64,000 bases of DNA, taken from Gracilaria domingensis. Taxonomy: Eukaryota > Rhodophyta > Florideophyceae > Gracilariales > Gracilariaceae. The stretch lies in assembly GCA_022539475.1 (NCBI GenBank), contig VCMS01000244.1, positions 1-64,000 on the forward strand, written 5' to 3'. Position 1 is the first letter of the stretch; each line of letters begins with the position of its first letter. The notes below the pieces were generated by a model. That model worked only from the letters and a program-made list of their open reading frames with translations. It did not search any database and was not told the DNA's origin. Made by a program: the position numbers and the translations under genes. Shown here one piece after another: positions 1-11,300 of this stretch.

Positions 1-1492
1 CACCACCAGCACGCATTCCGATCAGGTTGGCAATCGTCATTACTTGAAGCATCGTTCGTTCGCCAGGACCTGGAACGATCTCTCCCTTGTTCGAGGCGTT
101 CGTACGAGCTATGTTCTTGCGCTTTTCACAAGGCCTCGTGACTAGCATTTCGTCGTTGCAACACGGAGAATTGCGTTCATCGGTCAACAATGAAGCATCG
201 CAATTTGGCATACACAAAAGCAGCAATATCTGGAAATCCAAGTGCACGACCGTTCATTTTTGGAAAGTAAGTGAAATGCTAATCGACGGGGTGTCTATGC
301 ACTGGTCTGACGTGAGAGCAAGCATCCAGATTAAGCAGAGAACCATTGAAGCTTCTTTCGATTCGCCCGCGTCAGGGGAAGAAGGTCGCTGCTGTAATCT
401 GGCAGTGGCAGGCAATGAGGGCAATACTAATGGGATGGTGAATCATTAGCCATTCGACGAAAATGGCTGCTGCACCAGAATGACAGACAACAGATAGCAA
501 GATCCCGGCGGATCATGAAGTGCTTTTAAGCGCCATTGAGTAAACTCTGTTAACATTATCGGCGCTCAGGCCTATGTCCATTGGATGCGAATGCTGTTTT
601 CTAGAGTTCGCAACTCTGGGCATAGCCGGCCACCCCTATGACAGATACGAGAATTCCCGGCGTTACCTTTGGTACTTCGTGAGGAGGTGCTTCATAGGCA
701 TTATTACTTGTTTTCCAGTTCACCCTAACCGTTTCAATTGAACTTCGCGATATGAACGACATCACAAATAACTGCTCCAAGCTTCTCTTGGGAGATTCTT
801 TCACTTCACATCATACAAATTGTACCACAACATTCCACCGAAATGCCTCCCGATGAGACACGTTCTCAGAGCGACGAAATTACATTTGTGGAATGTGTTT
901 TCACCTGCCCTGAACACGAACAATGTCATATGCTCTCCCAACGGCTACCGCCATCAAATCTAAACCCGGGTATGTAGCCTCGTGATTTTCTGCTTGCCGA
1001 CAAACGGGTTGACGACAACAAGGCTGTGGACAGTTCCTGTTCTGTCACATTCCGAATGGACGCCATTCTCGTGGAAATCCAAAAATACATTTGTCTCTCG
1101 CCGGTAGCACTGTCAAGTCCTGATCAGAAGGGGGGATTTGCCCTCTTCCAATGTCTCTTTCAGTTAAGAATTCTTTAGTTCGAACAAGAAATAACGTTGA
1201 ATTGAAAGTGAAGGTGATTAATGAAATCCAACTCTCGCGTGCCAAGAGTAAGGTTGTACAAAACGCGGTGAACACGATTTTGACTTCCGTGTTGCCTTGA
1301 ACCGACATTGAAAGCAGAACAAACTCACTTTCAAGTTACGTATCGTGGACGTGTAGCCGTTGATGGAGGAAAAGGTAGTAGATATACATAACGAACGCTT
1401 GATTTCTTTCTTCCAACTAGAACTCGACCATTTGCGCTTCTACACGGCCTTGCGTAGCGTATCTGCATTTTTCTCGTTTTGACCATCGAAAG
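1..1492. other. 5' flank without a recognisable gene
   Basis: Several short open frames occur on both strands, the longest about 120 codons, but none has a recognisable motif, a consistent codon pattern or a paralogue in the window. I see no RNA gene or clear transposon end. Upstream exons or the promoter of the membrane-protein gene that follows could lie here. Confidence 0.4.
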
Positions 1493-3000
1493 ATGCTTCA
1501 AAACGGCACTATTGTGCTTTCTGCAGAGCAATTTCCGCTTCTAACTTGGAGCACACCATGGTCGACACTGGATACGATTCTCATCGCAATATTGACGACA
1601 GCTCTATCCTTTCAAACTGCGGCCACATTGTCTGACGTTTTGCTGGGATTTAAGCGCAAAGGGCACACGTCTCCTTCTCAGATGCATTCACTGTTGCTGA
1701 GCAATGAAGGAAATTTTATTCATTATGTGGCTGCGTTGCTCAGATTGGATATTATCGACCGATTGCGTCTTCGCCCGCAAGCGATTATACCGGCGACGAT
1801 ACGAATCGAGCGACATCCTAATCAATTCGCCTGATCGTGACAGTTCGTTTGATTTTGTTACTCTCAATTCCGCCTCTGATGAACATACTTTCGATCGTTG
1901 TTGCTCTAGAGAGAGATGAGATACTTACCGTTTCAGATACTGGATTTCGAGGCGTTTCCATCGGAGTATTGAACGAGACAGAAATACAAGGAAAGCGGGG
2001 ACTAACCCGACGCATCTGCGAACAGATTCCGACTTCTCCTGGTGGAAATGACGAAATGCTTTTGGACTTTTCAATCTGTTCTGGGTTTATCATAATAGGT
2101 CCCTTGTATGTCGGAACCAATGAATACGAAGAAATTCTGCAAGATGAAGTAAAGGAAGGGACACGAGTGATGGCTGTTGACTGGCCTCCGGGTGCAATAT
2201 CTGTCTCCTTTAAGCACGGAGTTCTCGAAAATATATACCGGTTTTGGATCGACATTCGCCACGACAATGAGATTCTGCGTACGAAACCGAATTGGAGTGC
2301 GGACGACGCCCGCTTTCTGGTCAGAAAGGCGGCTATGGCTCTAAGACTGCAGTGTACGCTCATCTTGGGACGCGAGCCAGATACAATAGAGGAATTGCAG
2401 ATTGAAAAGCAGGAACAAGGATTCACTCGAGCGTGGACCACAGTGGGGTGCGAAGGCACCAACGAATTGCTCGCTGTCACGGCGGGTTTGTTCGCGTCAG
2501 ACGTTGGAATTGTTGACTCGGAGCGATTTGTTGTGGGCACAGTTGACCCCAAAGATGGCGACCAAGGTCGCGTGGAGGAATTTGTTGATGGAGGGTCTCT
2601 GAAATTGATACGAAGACGACAGAGTCTTGGGCCCTTGGGTGTTTTGGCTGTCGCCACGGCGCTGGCCATTCTGTTGAGGTTCGTGCTTCAGGTATTTCTA
2701 AATGCAGACGTTGACGACGCGATTGATATCGTTGTGCGACATGTTCTGGGACTGAGTTCGGGGAGAAACGACACTTTGCTGGGTGTTGGGGATAAGTTTC
2801 GCGTCGATCACAAATATCGGTGGGGTGATACATTGTACTTGGGACTCAGGACGGACGAAGACGAAGAAGTTGAGGCGTTTGATGAAGGAATCTTAAGCTG
2901 TGCACCCAAGCAGCAGTTGAGTTTTGCGAGTGAGCGCCTTCAGGAGGTTTGTAACAAATTGCACACGTGTGTTCCAAGAATTAAAACAGGAATATTTTAA
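1493..3000 (+). CDS. Membrane protein, paralogue 1, interrupted by a frameshift
   Basis: Two abutting frames (1493-1834 and 1837-3000) together match the full length of the intact paralogue at 3389-4681. The first frame starts at an ATG and aligns with that paralogue's N-terminus: a Trp-containing start, a first hydrophobic segment, then a DVLLGFK / NLLLGRK loop. The second frame has no ATG. It picks up the second hydrophobic segment (ILLLSIPPLMNI), a Cys-containing ectodomain beginning near TGFRGVSIG, and a C-terminal hydrophobic segment followed by VVRHVLGLSSGRNDTLLGV, which aligns with VLRRGLGLPCADSMLGV in the paralogue. The frame moves by one base around 1815-1834, as a single-base deletion would do. 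A very short intron, a sequencing error or true pseudogenisation are all possible. The family is not one I recognise; a surface or endomembrane location is inferred from the topology. Confidence 0.55.
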
Positions 3001-3388
3001 AAACAGATCTGATATACCTTCGTAGCACAATTTCCACAATATGGAGGCTGTCTATGTGACTCTTACCTTTGCGTCTCCTCATTGGACGTCGTTTCCACAA
3101 CTCAAGCTCCAGCACAAGCCCGGGGATTCTCCGCGGGGCGTTTGTGCGCCTTTGTAGAAACCTTACCTTCATACAGGTTGCGAAATATTATACGAGCTCA
3201 CCGGCGGCTGTACCCTTGTACGTGAATTTCTCCCCCAAACGTGACATCAAAATGCGGTGATCACCGTGCCCGATGCGAATCCGCCATCCTGTTCGGCGCC
3301 CTCGTGTTTCCGTGACCCCTGGCAGCATCTTTCCCGCTGCCGCCAGAAGGACGCGAGCTTCCCCGTCGCCCTGGGTTGTGGCGGGAAC

Positions 3389-4681
3389 ATGATCGACGGC
3401 TCTTCTCTCACCTACACCAACCAACCGAGCGCCTTCCTTGTGTGGCGCCCGCAAAATGACAACGTAAACACCTTACTGGTGTCTGTGGTCACTACCATCA
3501 TTGTTGCTCAGCTGTTCACCTTCATACAGAACCTTCTCCTCGGAAGAAAGTCACGCAGCACCGTGTCCGTGTCTGACCTGTACACCCAGCTCATCGCATG
3601 GCGTTCGTCCGCGCGCTCGGTTGCCCAGGCAGTCGTCCCGAAAAAAAACTCTCGCCTTCCAGCTCCGACTCGATTACAAGTTTTCAAGCTCCTCTCGCTG
3701 GTGGCCGCCGCGCCGCTCCTCAACTCCGTGTTCGTGGCGCTTTCCATCGAGCAGCAGAGAGCCTTCACGTTCAAGGCCGCCGGCTTTGGCGGAATTGCTC
3801 TCGGCCTACGGCTCAACAACTCCAGACTCCAGTCGCAACCGCTGTCGTCTGGATGTGAACAGGTGCCCCTCGCCGTGCCCTTCGGCAGCGACCAGACCGC
3901 CGCCGTCAAGTTCGTTCTGTGCGAATCGCGTTCGTACACGAGTCGCGTGCAAAACGACGGCATCATTCAGATACAGGTGTGGAACACGCCGAATATGCAG
4001 AGCTTCGACGCGTGGGTCATATCGTCGAGGGGCAGCCTGCACGCGAGGAAAACCGCCGAAGTTCGGCTTGTCAACGCCTCAAGCGGTGCAAACGTGTTCT
4101 TTCTTCATCACGTGTCGTCCGAGGAACAGATTCGGGAGTGGGCGTTCTCGGGCTTGAGATTGGCGAGGTCGCAATGCGGGCCCGAGTTTGAGGCGCTTGA
4201 TCTGGTGGAGATTCCCGACCCGCTTTTCGCGCAGGCGAGCGAGAACTTCCAGACTTTTGGGGGTCGATGCGGATCGAGGCAAGGCGACGAGCTGGACCGG
4301 TTGGTGCTTGACATGGTGAACAACATGATGGCCAAGGTTAGCTTTGTCAACGCGGACAATTCTACGGTGCTTCAGTTAGACGGATTGCCCGAACTGGAAC
4401 AGACAACAGGGCAACTGCTGCTGGCAACCGGGGTGCGTAACCTCGACGACTTTCCGCTGTTCACGAGACGCGCGCCAATTGTGGGCGTGGGCGCGCTGCT
4501 GGTGATTCTGGCAGTGGCGTTGGGTTTGCGCACGCTGTCTGGCGTGTGCGTGCCAAACGATGTGGCGGTGGCGGTCGGCACGGTGCTCCGGCGCGGACTG
4601 GGGCTTCCGTGCGCAGACTCGATGCTCGGCGTGGAAGACACGCGCGTGCACCACGAAACGGATGGCGGGAATTTATCGTAA
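3389..4681 (+). CDS. Membrane protein, paralogue 2 (unknown family)
   Basis: A frame of 430 codons counted from the ATG at 3389. The frame stays open upstream to 3257, but only via a GTG. The ATG is preferred because its first residues align with the ATG start of paralogue 1. Hydrophobic segments lie near residues 28-50 and 98-120, with a third near the C-terminus (VGVGALLVILAVALGL). Between the second and third is a region of about 240 residues with scattered Cys (CEQVP, LCESR, RSQCG, GGRCG). This predicts a protein with an N-terminal membrane hairpin, a large loop or ectodomain and a C-terminal anchor. The DNA is more GC-rich than paralogue 1. The two genes are direct tandem copies about 400 bp apart and the protein sequences have diverged strongly, so the duplication is old. 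I assign no function. Confidence 0.7.
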   Translation: MIDGSSLTYTNQPSAFLVWRPQNDNVNTLLVSVVTTIIVAQLFTFIQNLLLGRKSRSTVSVSDLYTQLIAWRSSARSVAQAVVPKKNSRLPAPTRLQVFKLLSLVAAAPLLNSVFVALSIEQQRAFTFKAAGFGGIALGLRLNNSRLQSQPLSSGCEQVPLAVPFGSDQTAAVKFVLCESRSYTSRVQNDGIIQIQVWNTPNMQSFDAWVISSRGSLHARKTAEVRLVNASSGANVFFLHHVSSEEQIREWAFSGLRLARSQCGPEFEALDLVEIPDPLFAQASENFQTFGGRCGSRQGDELDRLVLDMVNNMMAKVSFVNADNSTVLQLDGLPELEQTTGQLLLATGVRNLDDFPLFTRRAPIVGVGALLVILAVALGLRTLSGVCVPNDVAVAVGTVLRRGLGLPCADSMLGVEDTRVHHETDGGNLS

Positions 4682-4785
4682 GGACTTGTAAAGTTTCCAG
4701 AAAACTAACGCAACTACTGTTGTTCAGCTACAGATATCTAGGTACAGGCGCCGCACCGACGCGGCAACAGGGCGCAATTCAAGCG

Positions 4786-5730
4786 TCATACGTGGCGCCG
4801 CTCGCCCATTTGTGACTCCTGCGCGAAGCGGTACAGCCTCTTGGCCGCCTTCTCCGGGATCATCAGTTCCGCGCGGCTCACCGCGTGCTTGTGGCCAATT
4901 CCGTCCGCCGCCTGGTCGCGGAACGGCAAACGATTCAACACGGGGTCTAGCGAGGTGGAGTTGGACAGCTCGGAAGTGTCCAGAACGATGTCGTACGGGA
5001 TGTAGTCAAAGTACAGCTGTTGGGGCCGAACGTGCACGTCAAGCTTCTGCAGCGGTATGGGCTGCTTCTCGCGGATGAGGTCGAGCGCAAGTGCAAATTC
5101 GCTGATGTTCATGCACTTTCTCGGCGATTCGGGGAGCTCGGCCAATTCTCTCAAGTACGGGACGATGAAGCTGTATCCCAGGTCGACGTTGAAGTTGTTG
5201 GTGACGCACGCAAACTTGTCGTTGAAGGCGGAGATGAGACGGTCGAACGGGTCGCGTTGTACCGCCATGCGTATGGTAGACGGGGAGGTCAAAACTCGGC
5301 GGCGTTCTTGATTGCTGAGGTCCTTGAGGTATAGCGCTTCAGACTTCCAACACGGCGAGAGTATATGCTGTACATTCGAGCCGCATATCCTTTGAGAATG
5401 CTCCCCCTCGCCCAAGAGACCGCGGTACAGCCAATGAAAGACTGACGTGCTGCCTCCTTTGGCAATGGAGGCTAGCAGAAGATCCGCGGATGGAAAGTAC
5501 GCAAAATTTTTGCTTGAGCTGATGGATTCGAGTAGGTCGTCGTCTGTGAGCAATGTGTGAACGTTTGGTGCTGGGGAGAGTCTTTCGGCGGGAATCTCAC
5601 ACTTCAACGGCAGATACGCTTTGAAGTGGAGCAGTGTGATTAGGGGAGCGACCATGAGTAGAATAGACGCAAGGAGAATGATGAGAGTTCTGCGGCTGGG
5701 CGCTTGCTGGGATTCGAGAGGGTTGAACAT
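4786..5730 (-). CDS. Carbohydrate sulfotransferase, type II membrane protein
   Basis: This 314-residue protein has a short cytoplasmic tail, one signal-anchor at about residues 15-36 and a lumenal domain. It shows both PAPS-binding motifs of the Sulfotransfer_2 / carbohydrate sulfotransferase family: a 5'-phosphosulfate loop (AKGGSTS, residues 90-96) and a 3'-phosphate motif (RDPFDRLISAF, residues 159-169). Members transfer sulfate from PAPS to hydroxyl groups of glycans in the Golgi. The glycan substrate cannot be told from sequence; sulfated cell-wall polysaccharide is a reasonable guess for an alga. It is convergent with the preceding membrane-protein gene, 104 bp apart. Its upstream region is only about 350 bp long before LTR element E1 begins. 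The length is normal for the family and no frameshift is seen. Confidence 0.85.
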   Translation of the reverse strand: MFNPLESQQAPSRRTLIILLASILLMVAPLITLLHFKAYLPLKCEIPAERLSPAPNVHTLLTDDDLLESISSSKNFAYFPSADLLLASIAKGGSTSVFHWLYRGLLGEGEHSQRICGSNVQHILSPCWKSEALYLKDLSNQERRRVLTSPSTIRMAVQRDPFDRLISAFNDKFACVTNNFNVDLGYSFIVPYLRELAELPESPRKCMNISEFALALDLIREKQPIPLQKLDVHVRPQQLYFDYIPYDIVLDTSELSNSTSLDPVLNRLPFRDQAADGIGHKHAVSRAELMIPEKAAKRLYRFAQESQMGERRHV

Positions 5731-6083
5731 TGTGGAGGAGGGATGTGGTAGGCGGCGGAGCTGAAAGTGGTGTGGAGTGGCGCTCGCTCGCGGCTCTGTC
5801 GTCGAAGAGACGGGGAGATATCACCGAGGCGGCGCCTTTCTACTACCACTGGGTATGCATGTTGGGACGCGATATGCAACCCAAATTCGGAGCGGAGAGC
5901 TGATCTGGGGCGCGTGCCGAGTCAGCTTGCGGCGCACCCAAACAGGAAATTGGCACAATTCAGGAAGCGTATCCTTTCATTACACCATAGTATTACTGTA
6001 TGGTCAGACCTCAGCCTTTTGGTAACTGCGTGGCTGGCGCTTGCTGTTAGCTCCAGCAATGCGAGCGCAGCCACGATTGCAAC
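5731..6083. other. Upstream region of the sulfotransferase gene
   Basis: About 350 bp between the sulfotransferase start codon and the target-site duplication of element E1. No gene is visible. It presumably holds the proximal promoter of the minus-strand sulfotransferase gene, now cut off from more distant sequence by the 10-kb retrotransposon. Confidence 0.4.
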
Positions 6084-6088
6084 ATAAC
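6084..6088. repeat. E1 target-site duplication, left copy
   Basis: ATAAC lies immediately left of the E1 left LTR and is repeated exactly at 16129-16133 after the right LTR. A 5-bp duplication is usual for Gypsy integrases. Confidence 0.9.
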
Positions 6089-8002
6089 TGAAAACGCCAT
6101 TTTTGTGATGGCGCCGGCGGTTACAGCCAAAGGGGGCAAAAACAATGAAAATAAAGTTTGCTCTCGTAGAGTACCAGTCCAATCGGACGAAGAAGCACTA
6201 GCCAAATATAAGCTTACGTAGATAGAGTGCGGCAGAAGCCAAACAACAAAGCACGAACACAAGAACAGAAGAGGGATACCAAACGATAGGCGAGAAGATA
6301 AAGAAGAACAAACAAGGATAATATATGTAATGAGATATGAATAGAAATGTGTCACAACTGGACAATGAAAAGAGAGACCTGTGCTCTAATAGATAGTATT
6401 GTTCTTCTTCCTAAGGGTCGCACGATGGCGACGGCTTCTGTAGTGCACACGCAGATCGTGAGCTTCGGAGAACTTGATGTCACAAACCTCGCAGTGGATG
6501 TCCTGCTCGGTGTAGTTGGCGCGACGTACGGCTCTACGATGGCGTCGGCCTGCTTGGTGAACTTCAAGCTGGCGTTGACTCTGAACCTTAATGTCGCAGA
6601 CGCGGCAGCGCTTTAGGATTTGCTTACGTGGCGGGGGTTACGACGGCGCTTCTCCTTCTGGTGGGCTACACGAAAGATGTGGCGCTCGCGTGGCCCGTCA
6701 AGAGGCTGACAGCCGACTTCTTTATCTGAGGAACGGGATGGGGACTTCTTCTATACGCTCGTCCGGATCGACCACGGACGAATACTCGCTGGATGAAACG
6801 ATAGACCTTGGCACTTGATGTGAAACAAACGAAACGTTAGTAGTCACACAAATGCCAAAGAGTAGCTGTAGACAACCTACTCTTGAACGATTGCCTCAGG
6901 GCCGTAGGTTAAGGACAACCTTACGCTGTATCACACAGTGCGTCTAGCAACAACCAACAGTGTGGCAAAAAGCAACACTATGTGAGGAACAGAATCGCAA
7001 CGCGAAAGAACCAGCAAAACCAGGGACCAAGGCCGAAACGGGAAGCAATAGAACGGATGCAGGCAGCAGAAGGCCGCCAAACAGCAAGAAACGGGGAACA
7101 AACGAAGATGACAACAACAACGGTAGTTCGGGCAAGACAGAATGGCAGATAGACCAACAACAGCGAAAGACACCAACGAAGGGAACAAAAGAGACAAGAA
7201 AGGCCAAACAAAGCGGATAATGAAAGGCAGAGTCACGCCTGCACAAGGCTAACCCAATGGAAGGGTGGTGCAGACGCTTTGCCTACTCACACAGGACGAG
7301 CCCAGACAGAGGGTCAGTGTGAGTGGCAGTGAGCGAGGGAGGGCGGTGAGACCAGGCCGCCAAGGGGAGAAGTAGAGAGAGAAGTAGGGGATGAGGAAAG
7401 GTTGAGGACGACAAAGGGAAAAGGAGAGAGGTTGGAAGGTTGTGGGGGGGTGGAGGGGGAGGTCGTCGAAGGGAAGTGGTCTGGCCGGAGTTGAGTCGGA
7501 GGCGACTGCTCCGGCCCTTTTATGCACAACCGCACCGTCGATTCCAGGCGGGAATCGACGGTACGGTTGGCTTGGCCAATGGATGCGTTGTATCTACCGT
7601 ACTAGCCTATAAGAGGCGTAGGTGGTAGATACTTTAAGCGCATATGCCGCACAGGGGGCGCCTACGCAACGCAGTACACAGCGTGGAATGCACGTGTATT
7701 TGCGCAAGCGCAGGCGCCTCCTGTGGGTGACCACGAATTTGGCAATTGACAGCCGATGAGGTCGGGTGGTCAGCGTTGGAGCGCTCTCTGCCACTTAAGT
7801 AGACAATCTCATGTCGCCTGCTTGTAGTGCGGCGCCTCCTGGCCACACGCAAGGTAGATTCTGCGTAGAAAACTAACTAAACCTAAGATAGGATTAACTA
7901 TAATAAAGCATTTTTAAATTATATTCTGTATTACCGCTGCGTTGGGCACAACGCAGGAGTGTAGACACGCACACCTGTCCGTGTACCGTTTGACGGGCCA
8001 CA
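6089..8002 (-). repeat. E1 3' LTR
   Basis: A 1914-bp terminal repeat matching 14214-16128. Differences are a handful of substitutions, one short divergent patch near 6955-6975, and about nine single-base length differences, mostly in homopolymers and mostly shorter here. The sequence adjoining it inside the element, 8003-8020, is G/T-rich on the coding strand and is not a classic polypurine tract. Confidence 0.92.
6386..6875 (-). pseudogene. 3' LTR copy of the zinc-finger ORF, frame broken
   Basis: This is the counterpart of the C2H2 ORF at 14511-15005 in the 5' LTR. Relative to that copy it lacks a G near 6637, an A near 6709 and a C near 6739, plus bases in two A-runs near 6850. The reading frame is therefore lost upstream of the fingers. 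The two finger coding segments themselves remain nearly unchanged. Confidence 0.6.
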
Positions 8003-8049
8003 CACCACCAAACCCAAACGACGCTACGCCGGGCGTCGTAAGTACTGGG

Positions 8050-8388
8050 CTAATTCTCGGTGGTGTAGTGGAAGAGAAAGGGTACTGCTAGCTTCTCTGG
8101 GTCGGGGGTGTAGCTGAGTATCCGAGCGATTCCTGTGCGAGCATAGTGCGAAATATGGTCCTGAGTCTCTTGTATGTAAAATTGCGATTCTGGGAGATGC
8201 CCATGCAAGGAGACTGCATGGTGGTAAAGATATACTGCGAATTCTGGCTCGATATTGCTGCCGTAGTTCTGGTGCACACGTCGAAATAATGTTCTTAAGA
8301 TAGATCCTCCTCTACGACTCAAGAACGGGCCCGAGATTGAGAACAGGGCGAGTGAGGCATGCGTCAGCGTCCAGGTAACCCTTTCCAC
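8050..8388 (-). CDS. E1 ORF3, small protein overlapping the pol end
   Basis: A 112-codon frame whose ATG lies 25 nt inside the end of gag-pol (pol stop at 8364-8366), in the -1 relative frame. It ends just before the 3' LTR. The predicted protein resembles the ORF at 25526-26038, which sits at the same place in element E2. Shared features are GPFL at the start of the core, a Leu-Arg-x-Leu-Phe motif, an acidic-Phe pair, then His-x-Val-Ser followed by HGHL here and YGHL in E2. No transmembrane segment or known domain is evident, so it does not look like an envelope gene. It is probably expressed by reinitiation or frameshift after pol, given the overlap. Function unknown. Confidence 0.65.
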   Translation of the reverse strand: MERVTWTLTHASLALFSISGPFLSRRGGSILRTLFRRVHQNYGSNIEPEFAVYLYHHAVSLHGHLPESQFYIQETQDHISHYARTGIARILSYTPDPEKLAVPFLFHYTTEN

Positions 8389-11300
8389 TCCGGGATAGAG
8401 ACGTTCAAAGGGCTAAGCCATGAATGTATGCTTTTCCCTCCAATGATAAAGTGACACGAGAGGTGGGGTGCAGTGAGGATATTGTAGTCAACGCGGAGTG
8501 GCATTACAGTGATCTGAGTGGGATATGGGACAGGGGTGTCTTCGCCTTCCGTAATAGTGGCTACCACCTCGTCCTGCAGATGAACTGGTCGGCGATGATA
8601 CCGCTTGAGCCGGCGGGCGTGGACCCCTTCTCTAGTGTAGCGATTATGAGGGGACACTAGGACATATCGGGGGTGCCTGGCCTTAACCACCTTACAGGGT
8701 CCGTAGAATTTTGACTGAAAGGCAGGCCATTTCACGTTGGGATTCAGAGCCTTCCCATGTATCACCAAGACCTCATCACCGACGTTGAACCGGTGCCCGG
8801 ACTTGGGGTCGTCTTGTCGATTGGGTTGAGATAGAACTCTGGAAGCTCTGCCTGCGGAATTTGCAAGTAGTTCATGATGACGATTAGTGGGGGTTGGATC
8901 TACGATGAGCGGGGGTAGGTCGTCTGAGCTCATCCGCGGGACTGTGCCATACATGAGCTCAAAAGGAGAAAACCCGCCACCCAGCCGGCGCCTCCTGTAT
9001 CCGTAAAGTATTTGCTCGAGGGCTTCATCCCATTCTTGTCCCTTATTGAAGATTGTCTTGGCAATCGATTTCTTGATGGTTCCAACCATTCTTTCAGCAC
9101 GGCCATTAGACATAGGGGCATAGGCCATGGTGGGCTTGAGGGATATCTTCTTACTTTCCATGTATGCCTCGACTGCCTTGGCTTTGAAGGAACTGAAGTT
9201 GTCGGACACGATCGTCAGCGGGGGACCAAACGGGGAAACGATCTGAGATCGAACAAAGTGAATGACGGTGGTAGAGGTCTGATTACCGTAGGCCGCGGCA
9301 ATAGGCCATCCTGTTATGTGTTCTACACCAATCAGAGCAAAACGGTTGCCATTCTTGGTAGCCGGAAGAGGACCGGCGAAGTCCACAGAGAATGTATGAA
9401 ATAGGCCAGTCAATGGGGCTCTTTGTCCTGGCCGGTACTTAAGCAGGGGTGTTGTGAACTGACACCCATCACAACTGCGAACATATGAAACGATGTCGGG
9501 GTACATTCCAGGCCACCAGAATCGGAACTGGACCAGATCCTTAGTAGCCTCCAAGTCCCAATGTCCTATGTCATCATGAAAGGATGAGAGGATGCCACGG
9601 CGCTTGCTTACAGAGGGTACCATTCTTAATCCTTTCTTGGTACGGCGATAGAGGAGACCTCCCCAAAGGAAGAACTTTTTCGCATTCCTCTTAATCAAAG
9701 CGCGGATCTTAGGGTCTTCTTCAGGAAAAGAAAAGGCGGCAAGGTACAACTTGATGTGCGCGCAGAAGGGCTCCAAGTCATAGACCTCGTCCGTTGCATT
9801 CAGTACAACAGACACGTCATCATCCGGCTCCGGTGGATCCCCAACGGCAAAGCGAGAGAGATAGTCGGCAGCCCGATTCTTATCGCCAGATCTATAGACT
9901 ATAACGAACTCGTATTCCGCTAGCAGGTCCATCCATCGGGCTAGGCGCCCGTGAATGTCCTTCTTTTGGAATGCATACTTCAGAGCTTGGTGGTCCGTAA
10001 CAAGCTCAAAGGGGAGACCTCCGAGTAGATACATGCGAAACTTTTTCAAGGCAAAGACCACGGCTAGGGCCTCTTTCTCGCAAGTAGAATACTTTCGCTC
10101 GGCGGCATTAAGCGTGCGACTGGCAAATTGAATTGGGTGATACATTCCGTCCTCTTTCTTTTGTGACAGAACGGCACCAAGCGCGACTGAAGAAGCATCG
10201 GTTTCAACTCTAAAAGGCTTCTCAAAGTCGGGAAATGCTAAGACCGGCGGGGAAACTAACTTTCCCTTTAGATCATTAAACGCTGTCTTCATCTCATTGG
10301 TGAAATTCAGCTTTCCCTTCCCTGTAGTGGCAGCATGCAATACTGCTGACGTATTTGCGAAATCCTTTATGAACCTTCGATAATAACTGGCTAGACCGAG
10401 AAAACTTCGGAGCTCGGTTACCGTCGATGGTTCGGGGGCCTTTTGGATGACGTCGATCTTGTCTTGATCAACCGAAGTGCCCTCCTTGTCGATGACGTGA
10501 CCAAGCAGTTTGATACGGGGCTGTGCAAAATCACATTTGGATATTTTTATCTTCAGACCATGACTTGCAAGGATCTCGAGCACCCTGGTTAGGTGGTACA
10601 AATGTTCTTCCAGGCTTCTCGAGAAGATGACAACGTCGTCTATATAGACGCGAGCAAACTCCACCCCATGAAGGACCGCGTCCATCATCCTTTGAAACGT
10701 GGCTGGGGCATTCATGAGACCAAAAGGCATGACTTCAAATTGGAAGGTTCCCCGACGACAAACAAAAGTCGTCATTTCTTTGCAGTCAGGGGCCATACGC
10801 ACCTGCCAGTATCCGGAGAAAAGGTCTAGGGTCGTGAAGAACGAACAACCACCCAAATCGTCAAAGATCTGTTCCATGTTTGGTAGGGGCCACCTGTCGG
10901 GCGTCATGACCTGGTTCAGACCCCGATAGTCGACACAGAATCGGGGCTTTCCATCCTTCTTATGTGCGATGACAACTGGGAAGGACCAAGGAGAGGTGGA
11001 CGGCTTGATGATCCCGGCGGACAACATTTTGTCAACCTCTTTCCGAACAACGTCGTCATGCTTTGGGGGTAGCCTTCGGACCTTCGAATGAATTGGGGTC
11101 CGGACACTGAGGTCAAACCTGTGCGTTACCGGCACGTCAGAGGGCCTAAGATCATACAAGGACCATGCTATGACATTCAAGTTATCCAGAACAGCGAGGA
11201 GGTCCACCCGTCTATCCCTTGGGAGATGAGAGATCCGTTCTAGAATCACCTCCTCCTTGTTGGTGTCGGGGGGGTAATCACGTCGGTCGAGCGTGCGACC

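Noticed and set aside
87..449. 120-codon plus-strand ORF
   Set aside because: No motif, no paralogue and no sign of coding bias; similar chance ORFs occur throughout.
6047..6355. N-terminal hydrophobic extension of E1 gag-pol as a signal peptide
   Set aside because: The frame upstream of 14177 is LTR and primer-site sequence, repeated here in the 3' LTR; the ATG after the primer site is the likelier start.
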